Assembly (NCBI GenBank): GCA_038049695.1
Contig: CP142461.1
Span: forward strand, 36,226,501 to 36,290,500
DNA from: Cinnamomum chago
Lineage: Eukaryota > Streptophyta > Magnoliopsida > Laurales > Lauraceae
Direction: 5' to 3'
DNA: 64,000 nt
Shown: positions 31,215 to 42,479 of the stretch, one piece after another
Numbering within the stretch: position 1 is the first letter of the stretch
How the letters are laid out: the number at the start of each line of letters is the position of its first letter
Position numbers and translations under genes: made by a program
The notes under the pieces: generated by a model
Database searches by the model: none
What the model saw: the letters and a program-made list of their open reading frames with translations, nothing else
What the model was told of the DNA's origin: nothing

Positions 31215-32180
31215 ATGGGGTCGCAAAATACAAATGATAATTTCGCTCCCCTTCCAAAAAATTTGAAATGGATGCCAATGCAAGATGACACGCTCATCCA
31301 ACTTATGGTTGAGCAATGTAAGGAGGGGCGCGGCATAAAAGGAGGTTTCACCTGTGAAGGGTGGAATTTATTAACAAAAGAAATGAAGGCTGCTCATGGT
31401 GCCTTCTTTAGTAAGGATAAACTGAAAAACAGGTTTAAAACATTGAAGAAGACTTATGGGGATTTGAAAGCAATGCTAGACCTTAGTGGATTTGGATGGG
31501 ATGATACGAGAAAAATGGTGACTACTGAACCGGATGTTTGGAAAGAATATGTGGCGGTGAGTAAATTCATACGTCTATTTTTTTATAGGTCCTATTAATG
31601 TGGTAAATGAAAATTTGTTACAAGTATGAACTATTTTGATTCACTTGCAGGCACATCCTAAGGCAGCTCTTTATAAGAACAAGACCTTCCCAGACTGGGT
31701 TTCTCTGGCCATTATCTTTGGTGACAGCGTTGCAGATGGTAGAGATGGTTTTGCTAGCAATGATCCGGAACCTATAGAAACCAAGCTAAAGAAGAGACGC
31801 AAGCTGATGATATGGATAATGCGTTTGATGATAATGCATATGAGGATATTGACATGTCCATAGGCACCAATAGGAGGCAACGCCAGCTGAGTACTACACC
31901 GACTTCTCACCATTTAGCGAGAAACCGACCAAATATGGGTCAAGCTTTGATTGCTGCAGTGGAAACTATAGCATCTGCTATGTCTGATTATGCAAACAAA
32001 AGAGCTAAAGAGCGTCCAGACATGGACAAATGCATTGATTCTCTTCGTGCTCTTGGACTTCCAAATGGTATATATTTTAAAGCACTAAACGTAATAGAAA
32101 TTGAGAAAAAGGCTGAATTCTTTCTGGCGTTGCCTGCTGGTGATCGTAAACCATGGATACTAAGTCAACCTGGATTATAA
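31215..32180 (+). pseudogene. Harbinger ORF1: Myb/SANT-like DNA-binding protein (L10-interacting MYB type), frameshifted
   Basis: In PIF/Harbinger elements ORF1 binds the transposon ends and brings the transposase to the nucleus. Exon 1 is 31215-31556 (114 codons), donor GCG|GTGAGT; exon 2 starts at 31651 after CACTTGCAG, phase 0. The Myb_DNA-bind_3 (trihelix) fold covers about residues 18-110: KWMPMQDDTLIQLM, GGFTCEGWNLL, LKNRFKTLKKTYGDL, SGFGWD, PDVWKEYVAAHPKA. After ETKLKK the frame changes near 31750-31790; the proper continuation (EETQADDMDNAFDD) is in another frame and ends at 32180 with a helical C-terminal region (IAAVETIASAMSDYANKRA, then SLRALGLP). So there is one frameshift in an otherwise open gene. 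Homologous host genes exist, but the position inside matched ends makes a transposon origin clear. Confidence 0.8.
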
Positions 32181-32620
32181 TTCAACTTGGACTAGAGTGC
32201 TGATGGGAAAGGTGGCATTATGAAGATTTTGGAACGTGACAACTTTTTGGCCTTGTAATAAAAAAACCCTAGTTGTGAATACATGGCACTTTTGGAACCT
32301 AGAACTTTGGGGTACTACTATTTTGGGCACGTTTATTTCTTGTGTGCAACATGGTAGTAAACTATTGATATGCACTTAGAATATGGATGGCATACGATCA
32401 TCTAACCTTTTTGTCTCTTATTGAGAGAACCTTTCAACTATGGATATGCATGAACTTCACTTTTGCTATATATATTGTTCTATATGGTGGTTATGCTTCA
32501 TATGCTTGTTATGTTTTATATGGTTGATTTGTTTTATGTGGTTGATATGCACCAGATGATGACTATACAATTATATAGTACTTTGTTATTAATGTGCTGC
32601 AGATTATATTTTGTTACGAA

Positions 32621-33962
32621 ATGGATGAGGATATGGAGTTCCTTTTCTTTTGTGCCCAAACTGTGGCTCTTATTTGTGTTCTTGGGTACTATTATTCGTA
32701 TGGCCATAGAGAAAGAGTTCATAACTCTATCTTAACAGGCGATTCTTTTGTGGATGAATTATTGAATGGACATGAGCGTAATTGCTTTGATCTATTACGA
32801 GTGAGCAAGGGATGCTATGTTAATCTGTCAAATGAGTTGAGACAAAGAGGTCTACTATTCGACTCACGAAATGTTAGGGTTGAGGAGCAAGTTGCCATTT
32901 TTTTATTCACGATTGCTCACAATGAGCGTAATCGAGTGATGCAGAATCGATTCCAACACTCTGGTGAGACTATTAGTAGGTACTTCAATAAGGTACTGGG
33001 TGCGATTATGAGGCTTTGCCCTCATTATATTAAGCCCGTAGGAAGTGAGACTCCAACAGAAATTGCAACAAACCCAACCTTCAACCCTTACTTCAAGGTA
33101 ATCTAAATTTGATTTAAATTATGTCATTTTCTTACAATCGGTTTAATAATATTGTGTTTATCATTAGGATTGTGTTGGAGCAATTGACGGCACACACATA
33201 CCTGCATGGGTTTGTTCAGAAGATCAAGTGCGCTACCAAAACAGAAAGGGTTTCCTCTCACAAAATGTCATGGCTGTTATATCTTTTGATATGCAATTTC
33301 AATACGTATTTACTGGTTGGGAAGTGTCGGCGTCTGACTCTAGAATACTGCAAGATGCTTTGTGGAGACGACCATATAATAGGCTTCATGTACCAACGGG
33401 TAAATTCCAATTCAACCATTCTAGAACTATATGGATTATTTCATTGTTGCAAAATTTTATAAGTGATTATATCTTGAATGTTCTAATAGATTGAATCTAT
33501 TTCTTAGGAAAGTATTATTTGGTGGATCGGGGTAATGCGAACACCCGCGGATTTATTGCACCATATCGAGGAGTGCGCTATCATCTCAAAGAGTGGTCAA
33601 CCACACAAGCACCTCAAACACCCAATGAACTCTTTAATTTACGACATTCTAAATTGCGAAATGTAGTGGAGCGTACTTTTGCGGTATTAAAGCAATGATT
33701 TCCTATCCTACAAACAGCACCACGATATCCTCTCAAGACACAAGCGAAAATAGTAGTTGCTTGTTGTGTTATGCACAACTACATCAAACAATGGAATTAT
33801 ATTGATGAAATGGATGAAGAGCATGCACAAGAGATGGGTGTTGATGAAGACATGTGTGCTTAGGAGGGAGGGGAAGTTGGATTGGGTTCGACTAATGCGG
33901 ACAGTCGATTTGCATATGAGCTACGAGATGCAATTGCTCAACAAATGTGGGATGAGTATTAA
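32621..33962 (+). pseudogene. Harbinger transposase ORF2 (DDE_Tnp_4, ALP1-like), two in-frame stops
   Basis: This nuclease cuts and joins element ends at TTA/TAA targets. Exons are 32621-33097, 33168-33399 and 33508-33962, with GT-AG introns (AAG|GTAATC to ATTAG|GAT; ACGG|GTAAAT to CTTAG|GAA). The N-terminal helical region (GHERNCFDLLRV, then VEEQVAIFLF, then RFQHSGETISRYF) is typical of plant PIF transposases. The catalytic triad is visible: Asp in GAIDGTHIPA (33186-33188), Asp in YLVDRGNANTRGF (33525-33527) and Glu in NVVERTFAVL (33669-33671). TGA at 33696-33698 sits where the family has Arg (LKQ-R-FP), and a TAG lies at 33861-33863. Both stops come after the triad. Domesticated relatives are annotated ALP1 or HARBI1, but this copy lies in its own element. 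Confidence 0.85.
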
Positions 33963-34431
33963 TTTATTAGACGTTTATTTTTAATGTTAAGACCTTGTAT
34001 GGTTGTTGGTACTTCATAGAATGTGTTGCAGTAATGGTGTTGAGACTATTTACATACATTTGACTAATTTTCTAATCATATAATGCTATTTGTAACCTAA
34101 TATATTGATGGTGTTGACATGGAAGTCTATTTTTTTTATACAAGATGTATCCCCAGTTGATGAACATGGCTGAAAAGTTTGAAGATGTATCTATAGTTGT
34201 GATGGTGTTGATATGTGTTCATAGTTGATGAACAGAGCTGAAAAGGTTGAAGAAGTGTTTCTAGTTCAGATATACTATCTTGCATTTGAAAAATAGGGTC
34301 CTTATTGGTTGACTTGTGATTTCCCTCCACATGGGAAGCACAGTTTTTGAAGATACATGAACTTGAGATTGTATCTGATAAAGAGGGTCCTGGAAGTTAA
34401 GGACCTTATTTGTATCTTTATATTTTTTAAA

Positions 34432-34858
34432 GAGGGTCCTGGAAGCACAACATTTCTGTTTTATCTTTACATGGCTTTAATTTGGCTCTTGGGTCTTACG
34501 ATTTCAATTGTAGAAGAGACTTGTTATGGGATAGAGGCACTTGTGAAGGCCGATATGCTGATGAAAGGAAGGGTTTGCTCTCGTGCTGATTTTACTACTC
34601 CTAAGTGCTCCGGTCTGGGCTTTATTCTCTCTAAACACTGTTGAGGATAAGATAGAACTAGAATATCAGGTTGCACTCGGAATTGTGGTGGCTGTTGTTG
34701 TTTGTTTGATGAAGCTTTTTGCTTTTGTTGTGTACACAGTGCTTTATTATCAATGTATGAGCAATGTAGAGAGAGACGACTTGGAAGAGGGAGCAAGGCA
34801 TAAATTAGTTTCTTCTGATGAATCTGATCTCCATGTTATTGATTCACTTTCTTGAATC
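34432..34858 (+). pseudogene. Probable captured host fragment: C-terminal part of a multi-pass membrane protein
   Basis: Between the transposase gene and the right end. The first frame gives FLFYLYMALIWLLGLTISIV, then EETCYGIEALVKADMLMKGR. After a one-base shift near 34565 the next frame gives GFALVLILLLLSAPVWALFS, then YQVALGIVVAVVVCLMKLFA, VVYTVLYYQC, and a charged tail ending in a stop at 34856-34858. Three hydrophobic segments and the pattern LYLALxWLLGLTVSVVE, then YGLxALxKAxxLxKGR, recall a plant family of unknown-function membrane proteins (At5g61340/At4g19950-like, from memory). No Harbinger protein has this. It lacks introns and its own start, and the C-terminus appears whole, so it looks like a captured fragment, now frameshifted. 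Confidence 0.55.
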
Positions 34859-35979
34859 AAGTTGTGGGGATTAGTGTATTTGGGTATTTGTCCTTTTAGG
34901 CCTCTGTTTGTATTTGGTTGTTCATTAGACTTATAACACTAATATGATTGCAGAGTGTTGGCATCATGTCATGAGGTTGGAAGATAGAGGGGAATACATG
35001 CCATGACAAATCATATTATTAATTACTTTTATGCCCTAGGAATTTTCTTGTACAAGTGTGTCTTCAAGTTTTTAGAGAATAATACACAGTAAACAGAAGG
35101 GTTAATTTTTGGAAGGACAGATTTTTTTAATGAAATATGCATCAACAACAACAAAAAAAGCCAAATTGGAGTTTTTCAGTTGCTCAACTAATGCATTTGA
35201 AATTCTGAAATTTGGAGAAATCAATTGCCATTTCAACAATTTTATGGTAGCATAGCAGGTTCTGATGATCTTTTGGGATTCTCATTACATGGGATCTTTT
35301 GGGATTCTCATTACATGAGTGTCACAGTGCAATACCAAAAATTAGACACCCATATACAAAGAGTCTAATCCTTTTTTTTCTTTTTTTTTTTGGCAATTTT
35401 GTCAGTTAGATTTTAGTGGCAGACCCAGTTATCATCATCACATGTCCAACAAAGGTACAAATTAGACTCCCACCATAACCTGATTTCTAGTTTGTGCAAG
35501 TGGGTCCATGGCCTCTGTTTCACAAGACCTCTGATATTTGGGATTGAAGATGAAGTATTATTGACTTGGATCATGAGAGAGAAGTTCTTGTGTGTACATA
35601 CCCATTAATTCACATACTTTCATGGTCCCACATGGCCATTTATTTTGTCCTAAATTTTTTAGGATCCTTGATTTTATACATAGAAGTGTGAACAAATGAG
35701 TAAATAGAAAGTAAATTACAAATGATAATACCATTGTAGTTTTATTATTTTTCCGTAGAAAATTGTCGCACCAAACAATAAATTCTAGTTTTGCGTAAGG
35801 AATCCGCAGCCGCACCAAACAACATCAACACCAATTCATCAAGGAAAAACTTTTTGCACCAAACATAAAATTTTGACTTCCACGGAAAAACTCTTCCAAA
35901 GAATTTAAAACCCATAGATTTTGCTGACGTGGCAATTTCTAATTTCCATGGAAATTACATGTATACAAACGTGCCATAA

Positions 35980-36931
35980 GGCCTTCCAAGGCCGAACTGA
36001 TTAAGAAGGCAACTGACTCCAAGCCCTGGGTGTCTAAATATGCTTAGTACCCTTTTGGAGTCTTCCATAAGATCAAGGGGCCCCCTGAAGAGCTTGCACC
36101 ATGGTCCAGTCACAGCAATAGCCTCCGCATCACTAAAGATACATAGGGACAAAAAAAAAAAAAAAAGACCCAACTCATCTAGGACCACCCCGCCTTCGAC
36201 ACCAAAGCCAAAAAGCGGGGCCAAAAACGAGTTTGTCCCTAAGAAGTTTGATACCTCTATCACTTTTTAAGGTGGAAGAGAATGCAACAAGAATCCTGCA
36301 TCCCAAGATGCAGCACGTGGTCACACAGGCCATGCAAATTCAAGAGCAAAACGAACAGGACAAACCCCAAGTCCAACTGGAAGATAACCCCTTCCACCCT
36401 CTTACTCATAAGGAGGGAGAAGGTTTGGCCGAAAGCAGCTTGCTTCCGTTATTGTGAGACTCGCTCTCCCACCTGCGGCACACAAGCTGGTGCATACAAA
36501 GCACATAAAATAGGTCCCGCATCTCACCATCAACAATGTAGCTGACTTGGTCGAGTTCAAGGACCAAATTGACAGCAAGCGGAGGAAGCAAGCACAAAAA
36601 AATGTGTGAATATTCTTCCCCTACCAATCCACAGACCAGTCATCGCGGACTATCTTCCGAGCAACTCTAAACCGATGGTGACCAGGTTCAGTCACCAAAC
36701 TTTGGCTATAAGACTGGCCAACCGGATCAAAAGAAAGGCCCTCGCCCTCCATCAGAAGCAAGCCCAACCCAGAATCATTCAAAATGGGTTATTAGGGAAA
36801 CGAATCTTGACTTGGCCACAGTTAACATGGTTGAACCAGGATCAGCTCGGCGAGTCACTAGGAGCATGGCCTGGGCCCAAATCTCGACAACTGACTCTCT
36901 CTCTAGTTCCAGCTCCAACAACACTTCCGAG
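35980..36931 (+). other. Unidentified coding-like remnant, continued at 37526-37800
   Basis: Sequence with above-average GC and fragmentary open frames (RRVTRSMAWAQIST near 36850; SSSSNNTSEGDVETESDDD, which only reads across the inserted hAT MITE). The DNA on the left of the Harbinger element, about 28.8-28.97 kb, may belong to the same unit, since that insertion sits between similar GC-rich text. I recognise no domain. It could be an old retroelement or a dead host gene. Confidence 0.3.
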
Positions 36932-37517
36932 CAGGGCCGGTCCTGAATTTTTCAGGGCCCAGGGCAAGAGTAAAAGTTAGGCCTCTTCAGCCATCATATA
37001 TGATAATATCATTGGTGGGTCCCATTGATGTGAAAAATTGGTAATGGGTTGATGATGCCCAAGTATAACTATTTGAAAAAAAAAAGAAGAAAGAAAACTC
37101 AGACCAGAATTTAAGCATCATATATGGGGAATTAAAAATCATTGGTGGGCCCCACTAACAAATGAGAAGAACGGGTGTAGGGCTGAAGGCTTGATGATCT
37201 ATTTGTAAAAAAAAAAAAAAGCCCTAAATCATCCCAACACTAGACCAGATTCTCCCAGAATTTCAGCCATCAAATATAAAATATCATTGGTGGGCCCCTC
37301 TGATGGATGCTCAAATAAGTGATGCAATAAGCACTCTCAGATGATTTGATGATGGGTCTATTGATGCCCAGGACGATAGAATTCATTGGATGAGCCCTGC
37401 CCTCACTAAATGATTGAAAAAAAAATAAAAATAGAAGGGATTTTGGTGATTTTGGGCCCCCTCAAAAAATGGGCCCGGGGCAAGGGCACTTACAGCCCTT
37501 GCCCAGGGCCGGCCCTG
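36932..37517. mobile_element. hAT-type MITE with perfect 8-bp target duplication
   Basis: CTTCCGAG flanks both sides (36924-36931 and 37518-37525). The ends are CAGGGCCGGTCCTGAA and, reversed, CAGGGCCGGCCCTGGG, typical of plant hAT elements. Its 586 bp hold three diverged internal repeats around the phrase ATCATTGGTGGGYCC (about 37007, 37140, 37279) and no transposase. Confidence 0.9.
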
Positions 37518-37525
37518 CTTCCGAG

Positions 37526-38492
37526 GGTGATGTTGAAACGGAATCAGACGATGACCAGCAAATTACCCCAAGTGCAGGGGGCGGCTCCTCTCCTTAAACC
37601 CTTTCATCTATCTGCCCACGCCAACAATTAGTCTTTATGGCTGAAGGCAGTGGGACCAACACAAAAAATGATCAAAGAGAGTTATAAGAACAAGAAGATA
37701 AATGGGGCAAAAACCAAGGCAGGAACCTCAATGATTTGGTCGAGCAGCAAGGAGCAATAAGTTATTAAATCGCAATCCAATTATAAGTTTTGATGGAAAG
37801 AGTGGTCAACTGATAAGTCCACAAAATTAGATCATTAACTCGTCATTGTATGTACATTTGTGGACTTAATTAGGGTTAATTGCATTGAATTGTATCTGAT
37901 TTTATGATTTCATGCAATTGAGCATCGAGTTGGAATTTAGGTCAAAACTAGTCAAAATTCATCACATTGCATGAATTTTATGAAATTCGGGTTTTGCATC
38001 ATCTAATCATTACACCAATTAGCTTTTGATTTTAAAAATGCATGCCTGCCATTTTTTGTTACCATTGTGTAATTCATGAAAATTTGGTCAATTTGGTACA
38101 TTATTAAGCATGTTAGGGTCCCATGCAAAATGTACAAGAAAACAAAACAAAAAGAGTCTTATGAACACATGTTTATTATAAAATATTGCATAGAAAATAT
38201 CTTATCACAGTAATATCATTGAAAGCACCCATCTAGGATTCTGGGTGATGGGTTTATGGTCATAAGTCATGGGTTTGCTGCCCATGTCTTGTGTTGGACC
38301 CTAAACTTACTTGGGGCATATGTGTTATAGGGTTGTACTTGCAATCAGGGAATAGTCTTATCGGACAAAAATAACATAAGGAAAAAGTGATGACATGCTC
38401 TATTGACAATTTAGGCATATACATTTGACATTTATAAGTGACTGATTTTTAACACAAACGATAATTGTAGTACTAGCAATTTATATGCCTAA
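37526..38492. other. Remnant tail and AT-rich spacer
   Basis: The first 270 bp continue the unidentified coding-like remnant. The rest is AT-rich with no gene that I can support. Confidence 0.4.
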
Positions 38493-38596
38493 TGATAATT
38501 CACTTTGTAATGAGAATTTATTTAATAATCATGGTCACTTTTCTAATAATTCACTTTGTAATGAGAATTTATTTAATAATTGTAGTCACTTTTCCA
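38493..38596. repeat. 51-bp tandem duplication, two copies
   Basis: ATAATTCACTTTGTAATGAG, then AATTTATTTAATAAT and GTCACTTTTC, occur twice in succession at a 51-bp period with only a few differences. Confidence 0.85.
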
Positions 38597-38610
38597 TCCT
38601 GAGCGATACA

Positions 38611-38751
38611 TGAGATTTAACCCATGCATTGCACGGACTTTAATGCTATCACAGTCCTATAGTTGAGAATACATGCACCAATGGATGGGCCATATTATCA
38701 AAATTAAGATCATCTGGCTAGAATTCCCGTGCGCTGCACGGTTAAATCTTA
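38611..38751. repeat. Small inverted-repeat element with GTGCRYTGCAC cores
   Basis: GAGATTTAACCCATGCATTG at 38611 and, reversed, AAGATTTAACCGTGCAGCGC from the right end near 38750 are inverted repeats of about 26 bp around about 85 bp. Each arm contains a near-palindrome (CATGCATTGCACGG, CCGTGCGCTGCACGG). It looks like a tiny foldback element. No target duplication is obvious. Confidence 0.55.
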
Positions 38752-39752
38752 TGTAAATCAAACAATTAAATTAAGGACTAAAATAATCTAATAAGAATGT
38801 TTATTTTCATGAATGCCCACATTTCCAATATTTGGAGAATGATATGATCGAAAGCAATGTAGATGGTGCATGCACAAAAACTGACTCAATGAATTCTAAT
38901 CATTCAGTTAGTGGCAAAAATAGATATTAATGACGAAAATACTTTCATATTCAATAGAGATGGTGAGCGAATGGATGAGTAGAGTTTGGATGTTCATGGT
39001 GGCTCGAAGTACAAATTGGAAATCAGACCAATTATAGATTCTTTTAAGGCTTGAGCATACTAATTAATAAATAATAATAAATTAACCAAACGCTAAAAAA
39101 ATTAGAAAAATAAAAAAAATCCCATTTGTCTAAGTGGAGCTTTCTCTCCCTCTTCCGGTGACAATGAAAACAACAATCTTGGGATCACTACAAAGTGACA
39201 AAGGGTATTAATAATAAATATGATTTCTGGCCCTGGGTCTTGTTCATGGAGGTCCAAGGCATCACCCCGGTGCTTGGCCCTTTTATATGCGGACACAATA
39301 TTGTCTAATAGAAAACTTTCTGAAATTAGGATCAACTGTTACGGCTCTGAAACCAAGACTTAAGCCAATTCCCCAACATCTTCTAAAATGGTCTCTTCAG
39401 GTTCTTTCCATGCCTTGCATGAAGATCCTAGACCAATAAGCCACGTCATGTGTGCTAACATATTTGTAGTGTTTCTCATGTCACAGTTGTTTTTCTGGGC
39501 CAGCCATTGATATTGCCTCATTCATGGCTTCTACTGTGGCTTCAACCTTCCATGGGTTGATCCGGATTTCCCAACTCAACATTGGAGAACATCCAATGAG
39601 TCCCGACACTAGTAACATCATCACTTGACCCTATACTACACCACCCAAATGATAATCTTAGGTTCGCCATTGGACACCATCAACATGCTCTTGTTTGAGT
39701 TTCTTGAATTTAAGGCTGATTTAGATTTTCAGACTCCTTGTCTACATACTAC
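38752..39752. other. Intergenic spacer, no gene seen
   Basis: No recognisable coding, RNA or repeat feature up to the target duplication of the following retroelement. Confidence 0.55.
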
Positions 39753-39757
39753 GTACT

Positions 39758-40440
39758 TGTGTGGGGTCATTTTGTAATCACGGATTTATGTGGGGCCACT
39801 CCCCATTTTCAAGACTATCCCTAGTCTCGGTGTTGCCCGGCTCGGCAGAAGCGCCAGTACGGGGAAGCACGGAGCCCATCTCGGTGGCCACATCTACGGA
39901 TGCCCATCTCGGTCTCGGCCTTAGCTTGATCTCGACCTCCTATCATTCAGCCATAAATACAGCTATAAATGCGCTGACATGACGGTAAATAGTGAACTGA
40001 CAAATAGAGTGAGCGCCGAACCTAGATAAGTGGCACGCCTTATCTCAAGGTCTCGTCCATAGGCGTAGGGGGATGGTTCGATGGGACATTCCCTTTTTAC
40101 CTACCCCCACTCAGGAAAGAGAGTACGTGCTGATGAGACTCCCATCTCCCTCTGAGGGGCCCAGTCCGATGATGACTCTCACGTCTATATAATACATGGA
40201 GAAAAACCACACGAGGTACGCAACAAGCCTACTCCCTATACTTCTCCTTCCTTGCTTTCCCTTAGTTATCAAACTAACTCAGGCATCGGAGTGCCTTCGG
40301 TTGCCAACAGCCAGGGGATCTGACCTTTGCTTTTCCTTTCAGATTACCGGAGGCCGATCCTTTCCCATAATCATCCCAAGATCACCAAGTCGAGAGTTTA
40401 ATTCTCTTTTAACTAAGTCCGTAATTTTTAGGCACTTACA
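39758..40440 (+). repeat. 5' LTR of the first Tat element
   Basis: 683 bp, TGTGTGGGG...CTTACA. A TATA-like CTATATAATACATGG lies near 40185-40199, suggesting where the element's transcript started. Near-identical to 51011-51693. Confidence 0.95.
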
Positions 40441-40462
40441 GTTGGCGCCGTCTGTGGGGAAC
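40441..40462 (+). other. Primer binding site
   Basis: TTGGCGCCGTCTGTGGGG directly follows the 5' LTR. This TGGCGCCGTCTGTGGG form is shared by many Tat-group elements. I do not assign the tRNA. Confidence 0.75.
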
Positions 40463-42370
40463 ATGATCTTTACCAAAATCAAACCTACAAAAGCCATGCA
40501 TCCAAAAACCAGATACGGTGGCGAGGGATCGTCAAAGTCCCGAAGAGTGTCATCCTTTCCTCCGCCGGAACAACCACCACTGCCATCGTTTTCGCGACAA
40601 AAGCCGCAGCTTTTACCGCTCCAGTCATTACCTCCAACGGCGCCCACCGGCGCTCACGCTGCTCTTCTTCCCCCTCCGGGTCCAACGGAGGCTCCCCCCG
40701 TCCTGCAGGAGCTATCGGGGATTCCCCGCCAGAGAAAGTCCAGAGGAAGATCCGGTCCCATGTATGCAGAGGGTGTTGTCTAGTCGGACTCCTCATCCCG
40801 ACCTGTGACGGCACTCCCCCGGCGTGACGACCGTCATGAGGCTCCTCACCCCCTAGATGATCAGCCACCCAGGGGCCAACAGCAGAATGTCTCCTCGTCG
40901 GATCCTCGACGACGAGGCAAGACCCCTGTCGGGGTAAAATCCCATCACTCCCATCATCGCACTCACAATGACGATCAGTCCTTTCATCGAGCCCGTGGAG
41001 GAGGAGATGATCCCCTGCTTGAAGAGCTCGAGGCCCAGAATCGGTTCCTCCATGAAAAAGAAGAGTTGATTCCTCACCTCCAAGAGCAGCTTCAGGCAAA
41101 TGAAAGGAGGACTCATATTCCACCTCTCAGACGACAACAGAACTATCTGGACAGTCGAGACTTGAGGCAAGTCCTCAACGACAGAAGAGGCAATCGCTGT
41201 GAAGAAGAAGGCTCGAGCAGCAGCCACCTACCTAGCAACCTCGGGGGGTCGCGCCGCGAGCTAGAGTCCCCGAGGCCAGAGAACATCACGGGCCTGAGGG
41301 AACTGATTGACCACTACGTCAAGCAAGAGGTCCAAGCCCGAATGTCCGAGATCGGTTTCACCCGAGACCAAACAGAAGCCTGTGATGCAGAAGATCAGGG
41401 CATGTCCCCCTTCTCCCAGGAAATAAAGAACTTCTCTCTTCCCAAGAGATTCAGCGTTCCAAGGTTCGTCCTCTATGACGGGACCTCAGACCCAGAAGCG
41501 CACCTGCGGCATTTCACTCAGCGGATGTTGGTATAGGGGGACGTCGGCCACTTTAACTGTAGGGTCTTCTCCTCCAGTCTAGGCGACCTCCCACTCCAAT
41601 GGTTCTGCGTGCTCCCTTCTGGGTCGGTCTCAAGTCGGCGACAGCTCCGAGGCTCCTTCGTTGAGAAGTTCCAAGCGCATTGTGTCATCCCGAAGACAGG
41701 TGGCAACCTCATGGCAATCCGGATGAAAGACGATGAGAGCACCACTGCATTCGCTAGAAGATTCTGGACGATCTATAGCCAGATCACGGATACCAAAGAT
41801 GACGTCGCCATCATGTGCTTCCGGCAGGCCTTACTCCCAGGCAATGAGCTCCGCAAAGACCTGGTCCGGACCCACGTGACCACGATGAAGGCACTGATGG
41901 CTAAGGTGAATCAGTACATTGAGCAGGAAGAGGACGAAGCTCGAGGCAAGGAGCGGTTCGGCCTCCCGCAGAAGGGCCAAACCTCTAGAGGAGAAAGGAT
42001 GTTCCCCAAACAAAGGCCAGATAAGAAGAGGGCCACCACCAGCTCGGCGACCTTCTTAACATCCGTCTCGGGTAACAGCAAGAGACCGAAGTTCAGGCCT
42101 ACCAAGCCGGCCGGAGATCCCTACAGGGCCGTCAATGTTGTCTTCAAGGAGCCCATTTATAGACTCCTCGGCAAAATCAAAGCAGAACCCTACTTCTAGT
42201 GGCCGCAGCCGATGAGGGGCGACCCGTCCACCCGAGATCGGAGCAAAAGTTGTTCTTACCATAAACAACACGGGCACATGACTGAGGACTACATGGCCTT
42301 GAAGTCCCACCTCGAGAAGCTCGTCAGGGACGGGCACCTTCAGGAGTACATCAAGGATGGGGAGAGGGTC
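40463..42370 (+). pseudogene. gag region of the first Tat element (fossil)
   Basis: A long Pro/Ser/Arg-rich leader (about 40463-41400) is followed by a retrotransposon gag capsid domain (about 41400-41930: FSLPKRFSVPRF near the start, then MKDDESTTAFARRFW). After a basic segment there is a knuckle-like motif (CSYHKQHGH...LKSHLEKLV, about 42248-42330). Gag packages the RNA in virus-like particles. The region is broken. Confidence 0.75.
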
Positions 42371-42479
42371 AACCAAGCTTAGCAGCGCGCCCCACTCAGC
42401 GAGGATCAGGACAACGACGAGCCAGCGGGTGTCATCAAGCTCGGTCGGAGGCCAGGAGGGTTGCCCATGGCAAACAGGT

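Larger units (their letters stand above)
28970..35976 (+). mobile_element. PIF/Harbinger DNA transposon, end to end
   Basis: The 7007-bp element is flanked by TAA (28967-28969 and 35977-35979). The left end GGGCATGTTTGTGTAG and the right end, reversed, TGGCACGTTTGTATAC match, and both continue to a shared TTTCCATGGAAAT block about 20 bp in. GCACCAAACA-type subterminal motifs recur near 35769, 35812 and 35857. Gene order is promoter region, host-like leader (29259-29660), Myb/SANT ORF1 (31215-32180), DDE transposase ORF2 (32621-33962), host-like membrane protein piece (34432-34858). Both transposition genes are damaged, so it is non-autonomous now. Matched ends and a clean duplication suggest moderate age. 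A G run (about 29121-29137) and a C run (29167-29176) lie near the left end. Confidence 0.85.

Noticed and set aside
39102-39335. Minus-strand 77-codon frame with a hint of RT-like text (LLDNIVSAYKRAKH)
   Set aside because: The similarity to LINE RT is too short and lacks the surrounding motifs.
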